From: Bradyrhizobium sp. AT1
GTDB lineage: Bacteria > Pseudomonadota > Alphaproteobacteria > Rhizobiales > Xanthobacteraceae
Reading direction: 5' to 3'
Length of the DNA stretch: 60,237 nt
NCBI RefSeq assembly: GCF_001590795.1
Contig: NZ_JXDL01000001.1
Location: 863,575 to 923,811 of the forward strand
Shown here piece by piece: positions 33,822-45,747 of this stretch; the stretch's first letter is position 1, and every line of letters begins with the position of its first letter. The position numbers and the translations under genes were made by a program. The notes beneath the pieces were generated by a model that was given only the letters and a program-made list of their open reading frames with translations, did not search any database and was not told where the DNA came from.

Positions 33822-34385
33822 TTATTTGATGTCGGAGGCGACCTGCACCTTCACCATCTTGTCGGGATCGGTCACCGCGCCGCCGGCTGAGCCGGGAGGT
33901 GCCTTCTTCAGCTTGTCGACGACGTCCATGCCCTGCACGACCTCGCCGATCACGGTGTACTGGCCATCGAGGCTGCCGCCGTCGGCGAACATGATGAAGA
34001 ACTGCGAATTGGCACTGTCGACGCTGTCGCCGCGCCGGGCCATGCCGACGATGCCGCGCGCGAAATGCACCTTGGAGAATTCCTGCTTCAGGTTCGGATA
34101 TTTCGAGCCGCCGGTGCCGTTGAAGTTCTGGCCGTCGCCGGTCTGCGCCATGAAGCCGTCCATGACGCGATGGAACGGCACGTTGTTGTAATAGCCCTCG
34201 CGCGCGAGCTGCTTGATCCGCTCGGCATGCTGGGGCGCGATATCGGTGCGCAGCTTGATGACGATACGGCCCTTGGTGCTGTCGATGACGATGGCGTTGG
34301 CCTTGTCGAGGTTGGCGGGCAATGGCTGCGCCAGCGCCGGCACCGCGAACAGGAGCGCGGCAAGGACTGCGAGAATTCGGATCAT
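33822..34385 (-). CDS. Periplasmic cyclophilin-type peptidyl-prolyl isomerase
   Basis: 187 aa. Signal peptide MIRILAVLAALLFAVPALAQ, then a cyclophilin domain with 'PFHRVMDGFMAQTGDGQNFNGTGG', 'FARGIVGMARRGDSVDSANSQFFIMF' and 'LDGQYTVIGEVVQGMDVVDKL'. Likely assists folding of envelope proteins. It leads the three-gene operon; the next gene starts 15 bases after its stop. Paralogous to the cytoplasmic isomerase at 32921-33385. Confidence 0.93.
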   Translation of the reverse strand: MIRILAVLAALLFAVPALAQPLPANLDKANAIVIDSTKGRIVIKLRTDIAPQHAERIKQLAREGYYNNVPFHRVMDGFMAQTGDGQNFNGTGGSKYPNLKQEFSKVHFARGIVGMARRGDSVDSANSQFFIMFADGGSLDGQYTVIGEVVQGMDVVDKLKKAPPGSAGGAVTDPDKMVKVQVASDIK

Positions 34386-34423
34386 GATAACTCCGGATCA
34401 GAGAGGAAGAGGAAGCGCCGTAT

Positions 34424-34918
34424 TCAGGCGAATTTTGCCTTGAGCTGTGCCGCCACCTCCGGCGGGACAAAGGCCGAGACGTCCCCGCCCATGCCGGCGA
34501 TCTGGCGCACCAAAGTGGCGGTGATCGGGCGGACCATGGGAGAGGCCGGCAGGAACACCGTATGTACCTCGGGCGCCATCGCCTCGTTCATGCCGGCGAG
34601 CTGCATCTCATAATCGAGGTCGGTGCCGTCACGCAGGCCCCGAATCATGATGGTCGCGCCGTGCTTGCGCGCCGCGGTCACGGACAGGTCGTCAAACGTC
34701 ACCGCTTCGAGGACACAGCCGGCCTTGGCGGCCACCGGTCCGCAGACATCATGGAGCATCTTCAGCCGCTCCTCGGTCGAGAACAACGGCTTCTTGCCGG
34801 GATGGACCCCGACCGCGACCACGAGCCGGTCGCACAGCGAGGCGCTGTGCCGGACCACGTCCAGATGGCCGTTGGTGATGGGGTCGAAGGAACCGGGATA
34901 GAAGGCGATACGCGGCAT
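34424..34918 (-). CDS. coaD: Phosphopantetheine adenylyltransferase
   Basis: 164 aa, full length. Catalyses transfer of AMP from ATP to 4'-phosphopantetheine, the penultimate step of CoA synthesis. Signature '[42 protein letters not shown]', containing the T-x-G-H nucleotidyl-transfer motif, and '[20 protein letters not shown]'. Typical of the hexameric bacterial enzyme. Transcribed in the same direction as the downstream cyclophilin genes, 38 bases apart, so probably one transcription unit. Confidence 0.95.
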   Translation of the reverse strand: MPRIAFYPGSFDPITNGHLDVVRHSASLCDRLVVAVGVHPGKKPLFSTEERLKMLHDVCGPVAAKAGCVLEAVTFDDLSVTAARKHGATIMIRGLRDGTDLDYEMQLAGMNEAMAPEVHTVFLPASPMVRPITATLVRQIAGMGGDVSAFVPPEVAAQLKAKFA

Positions 34919-35166
34919 GGCTCCCTCCTACCGCGCCCGGCCCGGCCGGGCAAGCCGGGCCGATTTTCTGCCCATTTCCCGCAAATCCATGTCGGAAACC
35001 GCCCGATTGTTTCGTCCTGGGACCAGCCACGAAACAAAACGGACCGCGAACGAAACCATTTCCAGCGTCCGCGAAGACGTCCGGAAACTGGCCATGGTTA
35101 CTAATCCGACCAACGAACGACGGGCCGCACACTGGGCGTAGGCGGCCGCACCACAGGGGACTGTCA

Positions 35167-35424
35167 ATGATCAAGGCTCTTTCAGCGATCGCGCTCTCTG
35201 CATGTGTTGCCGCGGCCCTCACCCTGCTGCCTGGCTTTGCCCCGACCGTCGAAGCCAGCGTGCCGCAGCCGCTGGCCAAGAGCGACCGGCTGGATATCCG
35301 CACCGTCGGGAAAGACTGCTCGCAGCAGGCCTGGCCGAACTTCGAGGCGTCCTGCCTGCGCCGCGCCGGCACCAAGACGACCATCCGCGAGGCCCGCCTC
35401 GTGACCGCGAACCGCATGCCCTAA
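35167..35424 (+). CDS. Small exported protein
   Basis: 85 aa. Signal peptide from MIKALSAIALSACVAAALTLLPG, cleavage near VEA. The mature part 'DRLDIRTVGKDCSQQAWPNFEASCLRRAGTK' has two cysteines and a basic end. It resembles a group of small rhizobial periplasmic proteins with the CSxQxWPxxxxxCL pattern, but I cannot name a function. No operon partner. Confidence 0.7.
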   Translation: MIKALSAIALSACVAAALTLLPGFAPTVEASVPQPLAKSDRLDIRTVGKDCSQQAWPNFEASCLRRAGTKTTIREARLVTANRMP

Positions 35425-35548
35425 GCGGGGTCTGTCAGCTTCGCGTCATATAATCCCGATGGAATTTTGCGACGTCTCATCGCAGACTAGATGATGACCG
35501 CGCCCGACGGAATGGCCCCTCGGGCGCGATCCCATTGGGGGGCCGCCA

Positions 35549-37459
35549 TTGTCCAGCACGCCTGCAATCGCCTCCGGCCACCATCCTGATCCGCTGCCGC
35601 TCGCCATGACCATGGGCGCCCTCGGCGTGGTCTACGGCGATATCGGCACCAGCCCCCTCTACGCCCTGAAGGAAGCCGCCAAGGCGGCCGCCCACGGCGC
35701 TACCGTGACCCCCGAAGCCGTCCTGGGCGTCGCCTCCCTGATCCTCTGGGCCTTGCTGCTGATCATCTCGCTGAAATATGCGCTGTTGATCCTGCGCGCC
35801 GACAATCGCGGCGAAGGCGGCATCGTCGCGCTGCTCGCCCTGCTCCACGCCCGCCATGCCCAGCCGGGCACCTGGCGCGCCCATCTCCTGGTGGTCGGCC
35901 TCATCGGCGCCGCCCTGCTCTACGGCGATGGCGCGATCACGCCGGCGATCTCCGTGCTCTCAGCCATCGAAGGCCTCAAGGTCGATGCCCCCTCGCTTGC
36001 GCCTGCCGTGGTGCCCGTGACCGTCGTCATCCTGATCGGCCTGTTCATGATGCAGAAACAGGGTACCGGCTTCATCGGCCGCATCTTCGGACCGGTGATG
36101 CTGGCCTGGTTCGTCGTGCTCGCGGCGCTCGGCATCCACGGCATCGTCAAGGCGCCGGCGGTGCTGGCGGCGCTCAGCCCGCTCTATGCGTTCGACTTCC
36201 TGATCCACCAGGATTTCCACGTCTCCTTCGCCATCCTCGGAGCGGCCTTCCTGGCGGTAACAGGCGGCGAGGCCATGTACGCCGACATGGGGCATTTCGG
36301 CCGCTTCCCGATCCGGCTGGCCTGGTTCGCGATCTGCCTGCCGGCGCTGGTACTGAACTATTTCGGGCAGGCCGCGCTGCTGATCACCGATCCCACCATG
36401 ATCGAGAACCCGTTCTTCCAGCTCTGCCCCGACGCCCTGCACTATCCGCTGGTCGCCTTCTCGGCCGTCGCGACCGTGATCGCGTCGCAGGCGATCATCT
36501 CCGGCGTGTTCTCGCTGACCCAGCAGTCGATCCAGCTCGGCTTCCTGCCGCGCATGCAGATCCGCCACACCCAGAGCGACGCCATCGGCCAGATCTACGT
36601 GCCGCTGGTGAACTGGCTCCTCGCCGCTGCGACGCTTGGCGCGGTCCTTAGCTTCGGCACCTCGGACGCGCTCGCCGGCGCCTATGGCATCGCGGTGTCG
36701 CTGCTGATGGCGATCACCACGCTGCTGGCCGCGTTGCTCGCGATCCAGTGGGGCTTTTCACCCTGGCTCGTCGTCGCCGTGAACGGCTTCTTCTTCGTGA
36801 TCGATTTGATCTTCTTCTCGGCCAACTCTGTCAAGCTGTTCGAGGGCGGCTGGTTTCCGCTGCTGCTCGCCGGCCTCGTCGCCTTCCTGATGCTGACTTG
36901 GCGTGCCGGCGTGAAGCTGGTCGAAGCGGCACGTGCCCGGCTGCGCCAGCCCGAGGAGGATCTGATCGAGACCGCTGTCAACAAATGCCAAGCGAGGTTG
37001 CCCGGGACCGCGGTGTACCTCGCCTCCGCGCCGCGCGGGGTGCCGCTCGCGCTCACCCAGTTCGTCAGGCACAACCGCGTGCTGCACGAACGCGTGCTGC
37101 TGGTCACCGTGCTGATCGAGGAATCCCCGCACATTCCCGACGAGGAGCGCGCCGAGGTGATCGAGATCATTCCCGGCATCACCCGCGTCGTGCTGCATTA
37201 TGGCTTCATGCAGAATCCGACGATTTATGAAGGCCTGAATCTCGTCTGCCGCCAGGGCAAGCTGGCCGGCATCGACCTGTCCGAGATCACCTATTACGTC
37301 GGCCGCGAGACCATCATCCCGCGCGAGGACGTGCCGGGCATGTGGGTCTGGCGCGAAGGCGTGTTCGCCTTCCTGCAGCGCAACGCCGAACGCTCGGCCG
37401 CGTTCTTCGGCGTGCCGACCAAGCAGGTGGTGGAGTTCGGCACGGAGCTGGAGATTTAG
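35549..37459 (+). CDS. kup: Low-affinity potassium transport protein Kup
   Basis: 636-aa K+:H+ symporter of the KUP/HAK/KT family. 'LGVVYGDIGTSPLYALKE' at the front is the family signature; 'GGIVALLALL', 'LLYGDGAITPAISVLSAIEGL', 'GGEAMYADMGHFG' and 'QAIISGVFSLTQQ' follow in order, then about 12 TM helices and a cytosolic C-terminus ('YYVGRETIIPREDVPGMW'). Rhizobia often have several kup genes. The frame starts at TTG 35549; an internal ATG (MTMGALG) is possible. It converges on the TIR cassette with only 15 bases between stops. Confidence 0.94.
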   Translation: MSSTPAIASGHHPDPLPLAMTMGALGVVYGDIGTSPLYALKEAAKAAAHGATVTPEAVLGVASLILWALLLIISLKYALLILRADNRGEGGIVALLALLHARHAQPGTWRAHLLVVGLIGAALLYGDGAITPAISVLSAIEGLKVDAPSLAPAVVPVTVVILIGLFMMQKQGTGFIGRIFGPVMLAWFVVLAALGIHGIVKAPAVLAALSPLYAFDFLIHQDFHVSFAILGAAFLAVTGGEAMYADMGHFGRFPIRLAWFAICLPALVLNYFGQAALLITDPTMIENPFFQLCPDALHYPLVAFSAVATVIASQAIISGVFSLTQQSIQLGFLPRMQIRHTQSDAIGQIYVPLVNWLLAAATLGAVLSFGTSDALAGAYGIAVSLLMAITTLLAALLAIQWGFSPWLVVAVNGFFFVIDLIFFSANSVKLFEGGWFPLLLAGLVAFLMLTWRAGVKLVEAARARLRQPEEDLIETAVNKCQARLPGTAVYLASAPRGVPLALTQFVRHNRVLHERVLLVTVLIEESPHIPDEERAEVIEIIPGITRVVLHYGFMQNPTIYEGLNLVCRQGKLAGIDLSEITYYVGRETIIPREDVPGMWVWREGVFAFLQRNAERSAAFFGVPTKQVVEFGTELEI

Positions 37460-37474
37460 GGCTTTCAGGTCAAC

Positions 37475-38302
37475 CTAAAACAGCTTGCTCATTATACGAG
37501 GGATCCAACCCAGGACATTTGAGAAGTGTCGAACCAGCTCCAGAACTGGCGCCTTCATGAGCCTAAGTGCCGCTTCGGCGATCCAATGCCGCGCATTTTT
37601 TTCCGTGGCTGCTTGCAATGTCTGCAACTGCATATTCGAGGCGAGCGCGATGACAAGATTTTCAATCGAACGCAACGCATACAAAACGGGCTTATCGCGA
37701 TCACCCGCATCGGGCTCAATCATCCCGCTTGCATCTGTAAGAGCTGCGGGTACTTGCGTCGAAACGTGATCCGCCAGCTCACCCAGCAAGCCCGCAATTG
37801 CTCGTGTTTGCACTTTGACTGCCGCGGCGTCCTCCTTGGAAACGCTGATCGCCTCTGCTTCAAGACAGAATGTCCGCCACTCGTCTCGGCTCTGCGCAAT
37901 CATTTCACTCAACGATACGACATGGCTCAGTTGGGCGACGTGATAGTTTGGCAATTCATCCTTGTAGCTCTCATGGAGCGCCTTCAAGAATCTCCCCTTC
38001 AGAGCCAGCTGAACAATATTCAGCTCCTGAAAATTGCTCCCAAGAATGTTCCTGAATTCTGAAACCGCACCAGTTATCCGCCGATCAACATTGGTAGCAG
38101 CAAGTGACATTTCCAAGTCGGATAGTTCGTCCTTTAGCGCGGAATAAACGGCCAATGTTGCATCATCCGCTGGCTTCACTGATCTCTTGGCGACACCGAT
38201 CACTCCGTCTTCAATTGTGAAAACAGGCGCGGAGGATTGACGCTCTGGAACATCACCACGAGCACCAGGGAAGGTTGGCTTAGTCGTGCCCCTTTCAACC
38301 AT
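37475..38302 (-). CDS. TIR-partner protein with shared helical domain (unknown function)
   Basis: 275 aa, almost wholly alpha-helical, starting MVERGTTKPTFPG. After a disordered lead, 'APVFTIEDGVIGVAKRSV' opens a domain with 'AVSEFRNILGSNFQELNIVQLALKG' and ends near 'LVRHFSNVLGWIPRIM'. The ATG overlaps the end of the TIR gene by 8 nt (ATGGTTGA), implying fixed-ratio synthesis. The P-x-F-x-I start and the E[FY]-x11-[LN/LD]IV segment match the C-terminal half of the LRR protein at 48864. No catalytic motif is recognised; I infer a partner or effector of the TIR protein. Lower GC than its neighbours. Confidence 0.65.
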   Translation of the reverse strand: MVERGTTKPTFPGARGDVPERQSSAPVFTIEDGVIGVAKRSVKPADDATLAVYSALKDELSDLEMSLAATNVDRRITGAVSEFRNILGSNFQELNIVQLALKGRFLKALHESYKDELPNYHVAQLSHVVSLSEMIAQSRDEWRTFCLEAEAISVSKEDAAAVKVQTRAIAGLLGELADHVSTQVPAALTDASGMIEPDAGDRDKPVLYALRSIENLVIALASNMQLQTLQAATEKNARHWIAEAALRLMKAPVLELVRHFSNVLGWIPRIMSKLF

Positions 38303-38777
38303 TATACTGTTCTCCCTCACCTGGTGAGGAGGCACCCGTCGAAGTGCTGGCATCGGGGAATGGAGGCTTAATAATCGGCGCGGTAGGAGGGGTTAGAAAC
38401 TTCACTAGTTCAGCTGCCGCCATATGCTCCGGCAGACCATACAAATGAAGACGCCTAAGAGGCTGCACCAACTTTGGGAGATCAGCACAAGGTTCTACCA
38501 CTATCGGAACTAGAAAGCCGTCTCGCCCAACGGGGTCCGCCCAATACGCCGCCAAGTATTCCGACTTTGAGTAGATCGCCTCAATGTAAGCCGGAGAGAA
38601 AAGGCCAAGGACTTTTTCGGTGTCTTTCAAGCGCCTCGACATCCAGTCAGCGATGTTCTCGCCAGCTCCTATCTCCCATTCATGCACAAACACGTCATGC
38701 CGCTCTTGCAGGAGCGTCCAGCCGATCCAATCGGCCCACATTGAATTGTGGGAGTTATAACTAATGAAAAACTTCAT
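38295..38777 (-). CDS. TIR-domain protein (likely immune sensor/effector)
   Basis: 160 aa. Residues 1-130 form a TIR fold: 'MKFFISYNSHNSMWADWIG' (box 1), 'VFVHEWEIGAGENIADWM' (box 2) and 'VLGLFSPAYIEAIYSKSEYLAA', which contains the conserved Glu expected for NADase activity. The C-terminus is a Pro/Ser/Gly linker ending in GEQYNG. Bacterial TIR proteins cleave NAD+ or make signalling nucleotides in phage defence; activity here is not shown. It lies downstream of gyrA on the same strand and overlaps the partner gene by 8 nt. AT-richer than flanking core genes. Confidence 0.8.
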   Translation of the reverse strand: MKFFISYNSHNSMWADWIGWTLLQERHDVFVHEWEIGAGENIADWMSRRLKDTEKVLGLFSPAYIEAIYSKSEYLAAYWADPVGRDGFLVPIVVEPCADLPKLVQPLRRLHLYGLPEHMAAAELVKFLTPPTAPIIKPPFPDASTSTGASSPGEGEQYNG

Positions 38778-38916
38778 CTGACATATAGAGAGAGCCGAGC
38801 GACAGACATTCACACACGTATAACGACAACACCATGAGCTTGCAACCAATCTCGTCGATCGTTAAGCAGAACAGGCGCCGTTCGAGCGGCGCAGATTCAG
38901 CGACGCGCTGAACCGA

Positions 38917-41646
<2,730 letters not shown>

Positions 41647-42001
41647 GGGGAAATCCGGTGAGGTTTTATCTGGGAATCATATAGCGCATCGATGCCCTGA
41701 TAACCACCCTTGCAGGCTCCAGGGAAGCGCTTTTTCCGCTTATTTTTCCAATAGCTTACGGCCTTGCACGCAGCGTTTCGGACGAGCCTGGAACAAGCCC
41801 TTTCAAATCGCCTCTGCCACCTCCTCGATCGCGCGCCGCAGCGTCCCTCTTAGGCCTGTTTGCCGGGCGCGGCCCGAGTTCAACCCAAACACGAAGCGGG
41901 CCCGGAAATCCGAGCCCGCCCTGTCGATTAGTAAGATTTGCTGACACGACGTGGCAGGCGCCGCTCGACCTGCCGGCGCCCCCATCATCGTCACACCGTG
42001 C
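41647..42001. other. Intergenic region between gyrA and ssb
   Basis: 355 bases. It contains a G/C-rich hairpin (41896-41919) downstream of ssb, and must hold the gyrA promoter nearer 41650-41750. No convincing gene. Confidence 0.45.
41896..41919 (-). terminator. Hairpin downstream of ssb
   Basis: GCGGGC-C-CGGA AA TCCG-A-GCCCGC forms a strong stem 83 bases beyond the ssb stop. No T-run follows on either strand, so it may be a factor-assisted terminator or a processing hairpin. Confidence 0.4.
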
Positions 42002-42499
42002 TCAGAACGGGATATCGTCGTCCATGTCGCTGTTGCGGCCACCGCCGCCGGCGGCAACGGGACGGCGCGGCGCGCTGCTGACGGGCCCCGAGGAGCCGAA
42101 ATCGCCACCGGGCTCATCGCCGAAGCTGCCGCCTCCCCCGCCGCCGCTGCGGCCGTCGAGCATCGTCAGCGTCGAGTTGAAGCCCTGGAGCACGACCTCG
42201 GTCGAATATTTCTCGACGCCGCTCTGGTCGGTGTACTTTCGGGTCTGCAGCGCACCTTCGATGTAAACCTTGGCGCCCTTCTTCAGATACTGTTCGACGA
42301 TCTTGCAAAGCGGCTCCGAGAAGATCACGACGCGATGCCACTCGGTCTTCTCCTTGCGCTCGCCGGTGTTCTTGTCACGCCAGGTCTCCGAGGTGGCGAT
42401 GCTCAAATTCGCAATCGGCCGCCCGTCCTGGGTCCGGCGGATTTCAGGATCCTTGCCGAGATTTCCAACCAGAATGACCTTGTTGACGCTTCCCGCCAT
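42002..42499 (-). CDS. ssb: Single-stranded DNA-binding protein
   Basis: 165 aa. OB fold from '[37 protein letters not shown]' onward (summarised), a Gly-rich linker and the acidic tip DMDDDIPF that binds partner proteins. The ATG at 42499 (MAGSVNKV) is preferred over six upstream residues. A GTTC-N7-GTTC motif at 42653-42667 should place it under LexA control, matching the SOS induction known for ssb in several alphaproteobacteria. Confidence 0.97.
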   Translation of the reverse strand: MAGSVNKVILVGNLGKDPEIRRTQDGRPIANLSIATSETWRDKNTGERKEKTEWHRVVIFSEPLCKIVEQYLKKGAKVYIEGALQTRKYTDQSGVEKYSTEVVLQGFNSTLTMLDGRSGGGGGGSFGDEPGGDFGSSGPVSSAPRRPVAAGGGGRNSDMDDDIPF

Positions 42500-42946
42500 C
42501 GCCGCTCTCCACTCCAAATGCCACTGATTTCAAAAGGCCGAGCGCGCTACCCGCGTTCCTCTGCGCCTGTTGAGGCGACCCTATACGCTTGCAGGCGCCG
42601 CTCAGCCCGTCACCCGAAGGTTATCCCCACATATAGCACCGGCCGCCGGTTTGTTCCAGATTTGTTCCTGCTGAAATCGCCGCCAAATGTGGGGACGGAA
42701 TGGCCTTCCCATGGCGCCATGATGGCCGTCGGAATGGAACCAAACCGGGTTCCACAGACTGGCAAAAACCACTTAACATTCATTAAGTTAAGGGCAGGTC
42801 GATTGCCCCCAACTGTTGCGCTCCGGGCACGGACTCTTTGGCCCGACCGGACTATCGTCGTGCCTCGAATTGATGCAAATGGGCCTCGCGCCTGACAGCC
42901 CGCCTCGGGGAACTCTATGGAGGCGGGCACGACTGGGGAGATTGCA
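42500..42946. other. Intergenic region between ssb and the first OMP gene
   Basis: 447 bases with divergent promoters. Contains the LexA box at 42653-42667, and just before the OMP start the hairpin GCCCGCCTC / GAGGCGGGC. Open frames here look like translated non-coding sequence. Confidence 0.45.
42653..42667 (-). promoter_or_regulatory. LexA (SOS) box of ssb
   Basis: GTTC-CAGATTT-GTTC, the GTTC-N7-GTTC direct repeat recognised by alphaproteobacterial LexA, 154 bases upstream of the ssb ATG. Confidence 0.7.
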
Positions 42947-43696
42947 ATGAAGAAGATTCTGATTGGCCTTGCTGGCGCGGTTGCGCTGACCCTCTCGGCT
43001 CCGGCCGGCGCTGCGGACCTCGCAGCCCGTCCCTATACAAAGGCGCCGGTCGCGCCTCCCGCTCCGATCTATAGCTGGACCGGCTTCTACGTCGGTGTGC
43101 AAGGCGGCGGCGCCTGGGGCCGCAGTGACGAAACCTTCTTTGGCGCTCCCAACACGGCGATCTTCGCCGGGTCTCAGAACTACGACACCACCGGGGGCTT
43201 TGTCGGCGGCGTGTTCGGCTACAATTGGCAGTCGGGTCCCGTCGTGTTCGGCGTCGAGGGCGATTATCATTGGGCTGACATCAACGGTCGGTCCGCCGAG
43301 ATCAATGCCGGCCTCGGCGACACCTATTTCACGCGGATCCGCGGCTTCGGTGACATCAAGGGCCGTCTCGGCTACTCGACCGGGCCCGCGCTCTGGTTCG
43401 TCAGCGGCGGCGCCGCCGTCGGTGACATCCAGCACCGCTACGATGGCGTTCCCGGAAACGTCTTCGTCAACAACAACACCCGCTGGGGTTGGACTGTCGG
43501 CGCCGGCGCGGAATACATGTTCGCTCCGAACTGGTCGGCCAAGCTCGAATACAACTACATCGACTTCGGCCGCAGCACGATCCAGTACTCCGCCGTCCCC
43601 ACCAACCGCTCCGAGTGGACCGATACCGTTCACACGGTCAAGGCAGGTGTGAACTATCACTTCAACTGGGGCGGGATGGGCACCACAAGGTACTGA
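42947..43696 (+). CDS. Outer-membrane beta-barrel protein (Omp25/31 family), copy 1
   Basis: 249 aa. Signal peptide MKKILIGLAGAVALTLSAPAGA, then '[15 protein letters not shown]' and 'YSWTGFYVGVQGGGAWG', the usual start of Omp25/31-type barrels, ending in the C-terminal strand 'HTVKAGVNYHFNWGG' with aromatic anchors, though the last residue is Y. About eight strands expected. Surface or membrane-stabilising role. First of three related genes in a row, each with its own terminator. Confidence 0.9.
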   Translation: MKKILIGLAGAVALTLSAPAGAADLAARPYTKAPVAPPAPIYSWTGFYVGVQGGGAWGRSDETFFGAPNTAIFAGSQNYDTTGGFVGGVFGYNWQSGPVVFGVEGDYHWADINGRSAEINAGLGDTYFTRIRGFGDIKGRLGYSTGPALWFVSGGAAVGDIQHRYDGVPGNVFVNNNTRWGWTVGAGAEYMFAPNWSAKLEYNYIDFGRSTIQYSAVPTNRSEWTDTVHTVKAGVNYHFNWGGMGTTRY

Positions 43697-43721
43697 TATC
43701 CCTCTGACATCGTTGACGTTT

Positions 43722-43747
43722 AAGGCCGGCCTCGCGCCGGCCTTTTT
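43722..43747 (+). terminator. Intrinsic terminator (OMP copy 1)
   Basis: AAGGCCGGC / GCCGGCCTT with a CTCGC loop and T-run. Essentially the same terminator follows copies 2 and 3. Confidence 0.92.
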
Positions 43748-43784
43748 CGTTTGACGGTCGCCCCGGCATAATAAGTCAGTAACC

Positions 43785-43928
43785 ATCACCTTTTGGGCAG
43801 CTGTGGCTTTTCAGAGACACAACTTGCGGCTTTGGTGGTGTAAGTACGCCGTCAGTTGGGCCGTTGAGTCCGCTGCCCTTCCGTCCGCGGAAGGCAACAA
43901 CAGAAACTGGGACTGGGATAAGTTGAAA
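43785..43928 (+). promoter_or_regulatory. Structured 5' leader of OMP copy 2
   Basis: Contains TGTGGCTTTTCAGAGACACAA, GGTGGTGTAAG, a hairpin CCTTCCG/CGGAAGG and GAAACTGGGACTGGG before the ATG. The same blocks recur in order upstream of copy 3, so promoter and leader were duplicated with the gene. Confidence 0.6.
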
Positions 43929-44615
43929 ATGAAGAAGGTTTTGTTGGCTTCGGCCTGTTTGTTCGCTCTGGCGGCCCCCGCTTCGGCTGCTGATCTCGCG
44001 GCTCGCCCCTACACCAAGGCTCCCGTCGCTCCGCTGGCTTCGGTCTACAACTGGACCGGCTTCTATCTCGGTGTCGTCGGTGGCGGCGCTTGGCAGGCCG
44101 ATTCCGATCCGAAGATGAAGGGCGGCTTCGTCGGCGGCACCGCCGGCTACAACTGGCAGACCGGCAACGTCGTGTTCGGCCTCGAGGCCGACGCCGCTTG
44201 GGCTGACGTCAGCGCCTCCGTCTCAGCCGGCGTTCCCGGCTTTGGTCTCGTGAGCGCCAGCTCGAAGACCGACGCGATGGGCACCGTGCGCGGCCGCATC
44301 GGCTGGGCCGTCAACAACGTGCTGTTCTACGGCACCGGTGGTTACGCCTGGATCGACAACAAGATCAGCGGCAGCGCGCTCGGCGTGACCGTTTCCGACA
44401 GCAAGTTCCACTCGGGCTGGACTGTCGGCGCTGGCGTCGAGGCGTTCTTCGCGCCGCAGTGGTCGGTCAAGGGCGAGTACCTCTATCGCAGCCTCGGCAG
44501 CGAGACCTATTTCGGTGCCCTCGGCGCCCCCGCTGCGTCCGGCACGCTCAACTTCCACACCGTGCAGGTCGGCGTGAACTATCACTTCGGCGCCCCCGTG
44601 GTTGCCAAGTACTAA
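43929..44615 (+). CDS. Outer-membrane beta-barrel protein (Omp25/31 family), copy 2
   Basis: 228 aa. Signal peptide from [20 protein letters not shown], followed by [15 protein letters not shown] and '[16 protein letters not shown]'; the barrel ends with '[20 protein letters not shown]'. The first 40 residues are almost the same as in copies 1 and 3, while loops differ (for example [15 protein letters not shown]). Long frame upstream of the ATG is the leader, not protein. Presumably surface-exposed. Confidence 0.9.
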   Translation: MKKVLLASACLFALAAPASAADLAARPYTKAPVAPLASVYNWTGFYLGVVGGGAWQADSDPKMKGGFVGGTAGYNWQTGNVVFGLEADAAWADVSASVSAGVPGFGLVSASSKTDAMGTVRGRIGWAVNNVLFYGTGGYAWIDNKISGSALGVTVSDSKFHSGWTVGAGVEAFFAPQWSVKGEYLYRSLGSETYFGALGAPAASGTLNFHTVQVGVNYHFGAPVVAKY

Positions 44616-44640
44616 GTTCGCTCCAACGCTCTGCGTTACG

Positions 44641-44667
44641 AAAGGCCGGCCTCGCGCCGGCCTTTTT
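44641..44667 (+). terminator. Intrinsic terminator (OMP copy 2)
   Basis: AAAGGCCGGC / GCCGGCCTTT, CTCGC loop and T-run, 25 bases after the stop. Confidence 0.92.
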
Positions 44668-44707
44668 GTTTGTGCGCGGCACCCCCGCTTGCCGGCTGGC
44701 GTTTTTG

Positions 44708-44838
44708 GCGAGATGTGGCTCCCCGGTGACACAACCTTTGGCTTCAATGGTGTAAGCAGGAACATCAGCTGGGTCGTAGGTCCGCTGCTCTTCCGTGTTC
44801 TGGAAGGCAACCACGATAAACGAAACTGGGGAATCGAT
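44708..44838 (+). promoter_or_regulatory. Structured 5' leader of OMP copy 3
   Basis: Blocks TGTGGCTCCCCGGTGACACAA, ATGGTGTAAGC, CTTCC..GGAAG hairpin and GAAACTGGGGAATC match the leader of copy 2 in order, though loops and spacers differ. Confidence 0.6.
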
Positions 44839-45585
44839 ATGAAGAAGGTTTTGCTGGCTTCGGCCGCTTTGTTCGTCGTCAGCGCGTTGGCACCGGCCTC
44901 GGCGGCCGATTTGGCGGCCCGCCCCTACACCAAGGCTCCGGTCGCGCCGATCGCGATGTATAATTGGAGCGGTTTCTATATCGGTCTCAACGGCGGTGGC
45001 GCCTCGAGCCGCAACTGCTGGGACGTCAACAACATCTTCGGCGTGCCGGGTCCGGACACGGCTGAAGGCTGTCACAATGCAACCGGCGGCGTCGTCGGTG
45101 GCCAGGTCGGTTATCGCTGGCAGTCGACCAACTGGGTGTTCGGTCTCGAAGCTCAGGGCGACTGGGCCAACCTGAAGGGCTCGAATACCAGCATTGTGCT
45201 TGGACCCCTGGTCAACCAGACCAAGATCGATGCGATCGGCCTGTTCACCGGCCAGGTCGGCTATGCCTGGAACAACGTGCTCTGGTACGTGAAGGGCGGC
45301 GCGGCCGTCACGCACGCCAAGTACAACGGTCTGGTGGGCGGCGTGGTCCTCGACAGCGCCAGCGAGACCCGCTGGGGCGGCGCGGTCGGCACCGGCCTGG
45401 AATTCGGCTTCGCGCCGAACTGGTCCGTCGCGATCGAGTACGACCATCTGTTCATGGGCAAGCGCAACAACTCGTTCACGATCCTCGGCGTCAACGACCG
45501 CATCGACCGCATCAAGCAGGACGTCGACATGGGCACCGTCCGCGTCAACTACACCTTCGGCGGTCCCGTCGTCGCGAAGTACTGA
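44839..45585 (+). CDS. Outer-membrane beta-barrel protein (Omp25/31 family), copy 3
   Basis: 248 aa. Signal peptide [20 protein letters not shown], then the shared [15 protein letters not shown] and '[15 protein letters not shown]'; ends '[15 protein letters not shown]'. It has two loop cysteines (NCWDVN, EGCHNA) absent from copies 1 and 2, possibly forming a disulfide. The barrel framework is otherwise as in copy 2. Third member of the tandem family. Confidence 0.9.
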   Translation: MKKVLLASAALFVVSALAPASAADLAARPYTKAPVAPIAMYNWSGFYIGLNGGGASSRNCWDVNNIFGVPGPDTAEGCHNATGGVVGGQVGYRWQSTNWVFGLEAQGDWANLKGSNTSIVLGPLVNQTKIDAIGLFTGQVGYAWNNVLWYVKGGAAVTHAKYNGLVGGVVLDSASETRWGGAVGTGLEFGFAPNWSVAIEYDHLFMGKRNNSFTILGVNDRIDRIKQDVDMGTVRVNYTFGGPVVAKY

Positions 45586-45612
45586 GCTTCGCTCCAACGC
45601 CATCGCGCTACG

Positions 45613-45639
45613 AAAGGCCGGCCTCGCGCCGGCCTTTTT
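45613..45639 (+). terminator. Intrinsic terminator (OMP copy 3)
   Basis: AAAGGCCGGC / GCCGGCCTTT, CTCGC loop and T-run, nearly identical to the terminators of copies 1 and 2. Confidence 0.92.
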
Positions 45640-45747
45640 GTTTGGTCGGGCACCTCCCGCGGTTCCGCCCGGCCCGCTGCTGCCAGATGCCGCCAGCGCG
45701 CCAACATTCCGTTGACGATTCGCAACTCCCTCTGGAAATCCGCGCGC

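Noticed and set aside
34919..35548. Possible riboswitch near kup or coaD
   Set aside because: I looked for c-di-AMP-type or K+-related conserved elements and saw none; stems present are short and ordinary.
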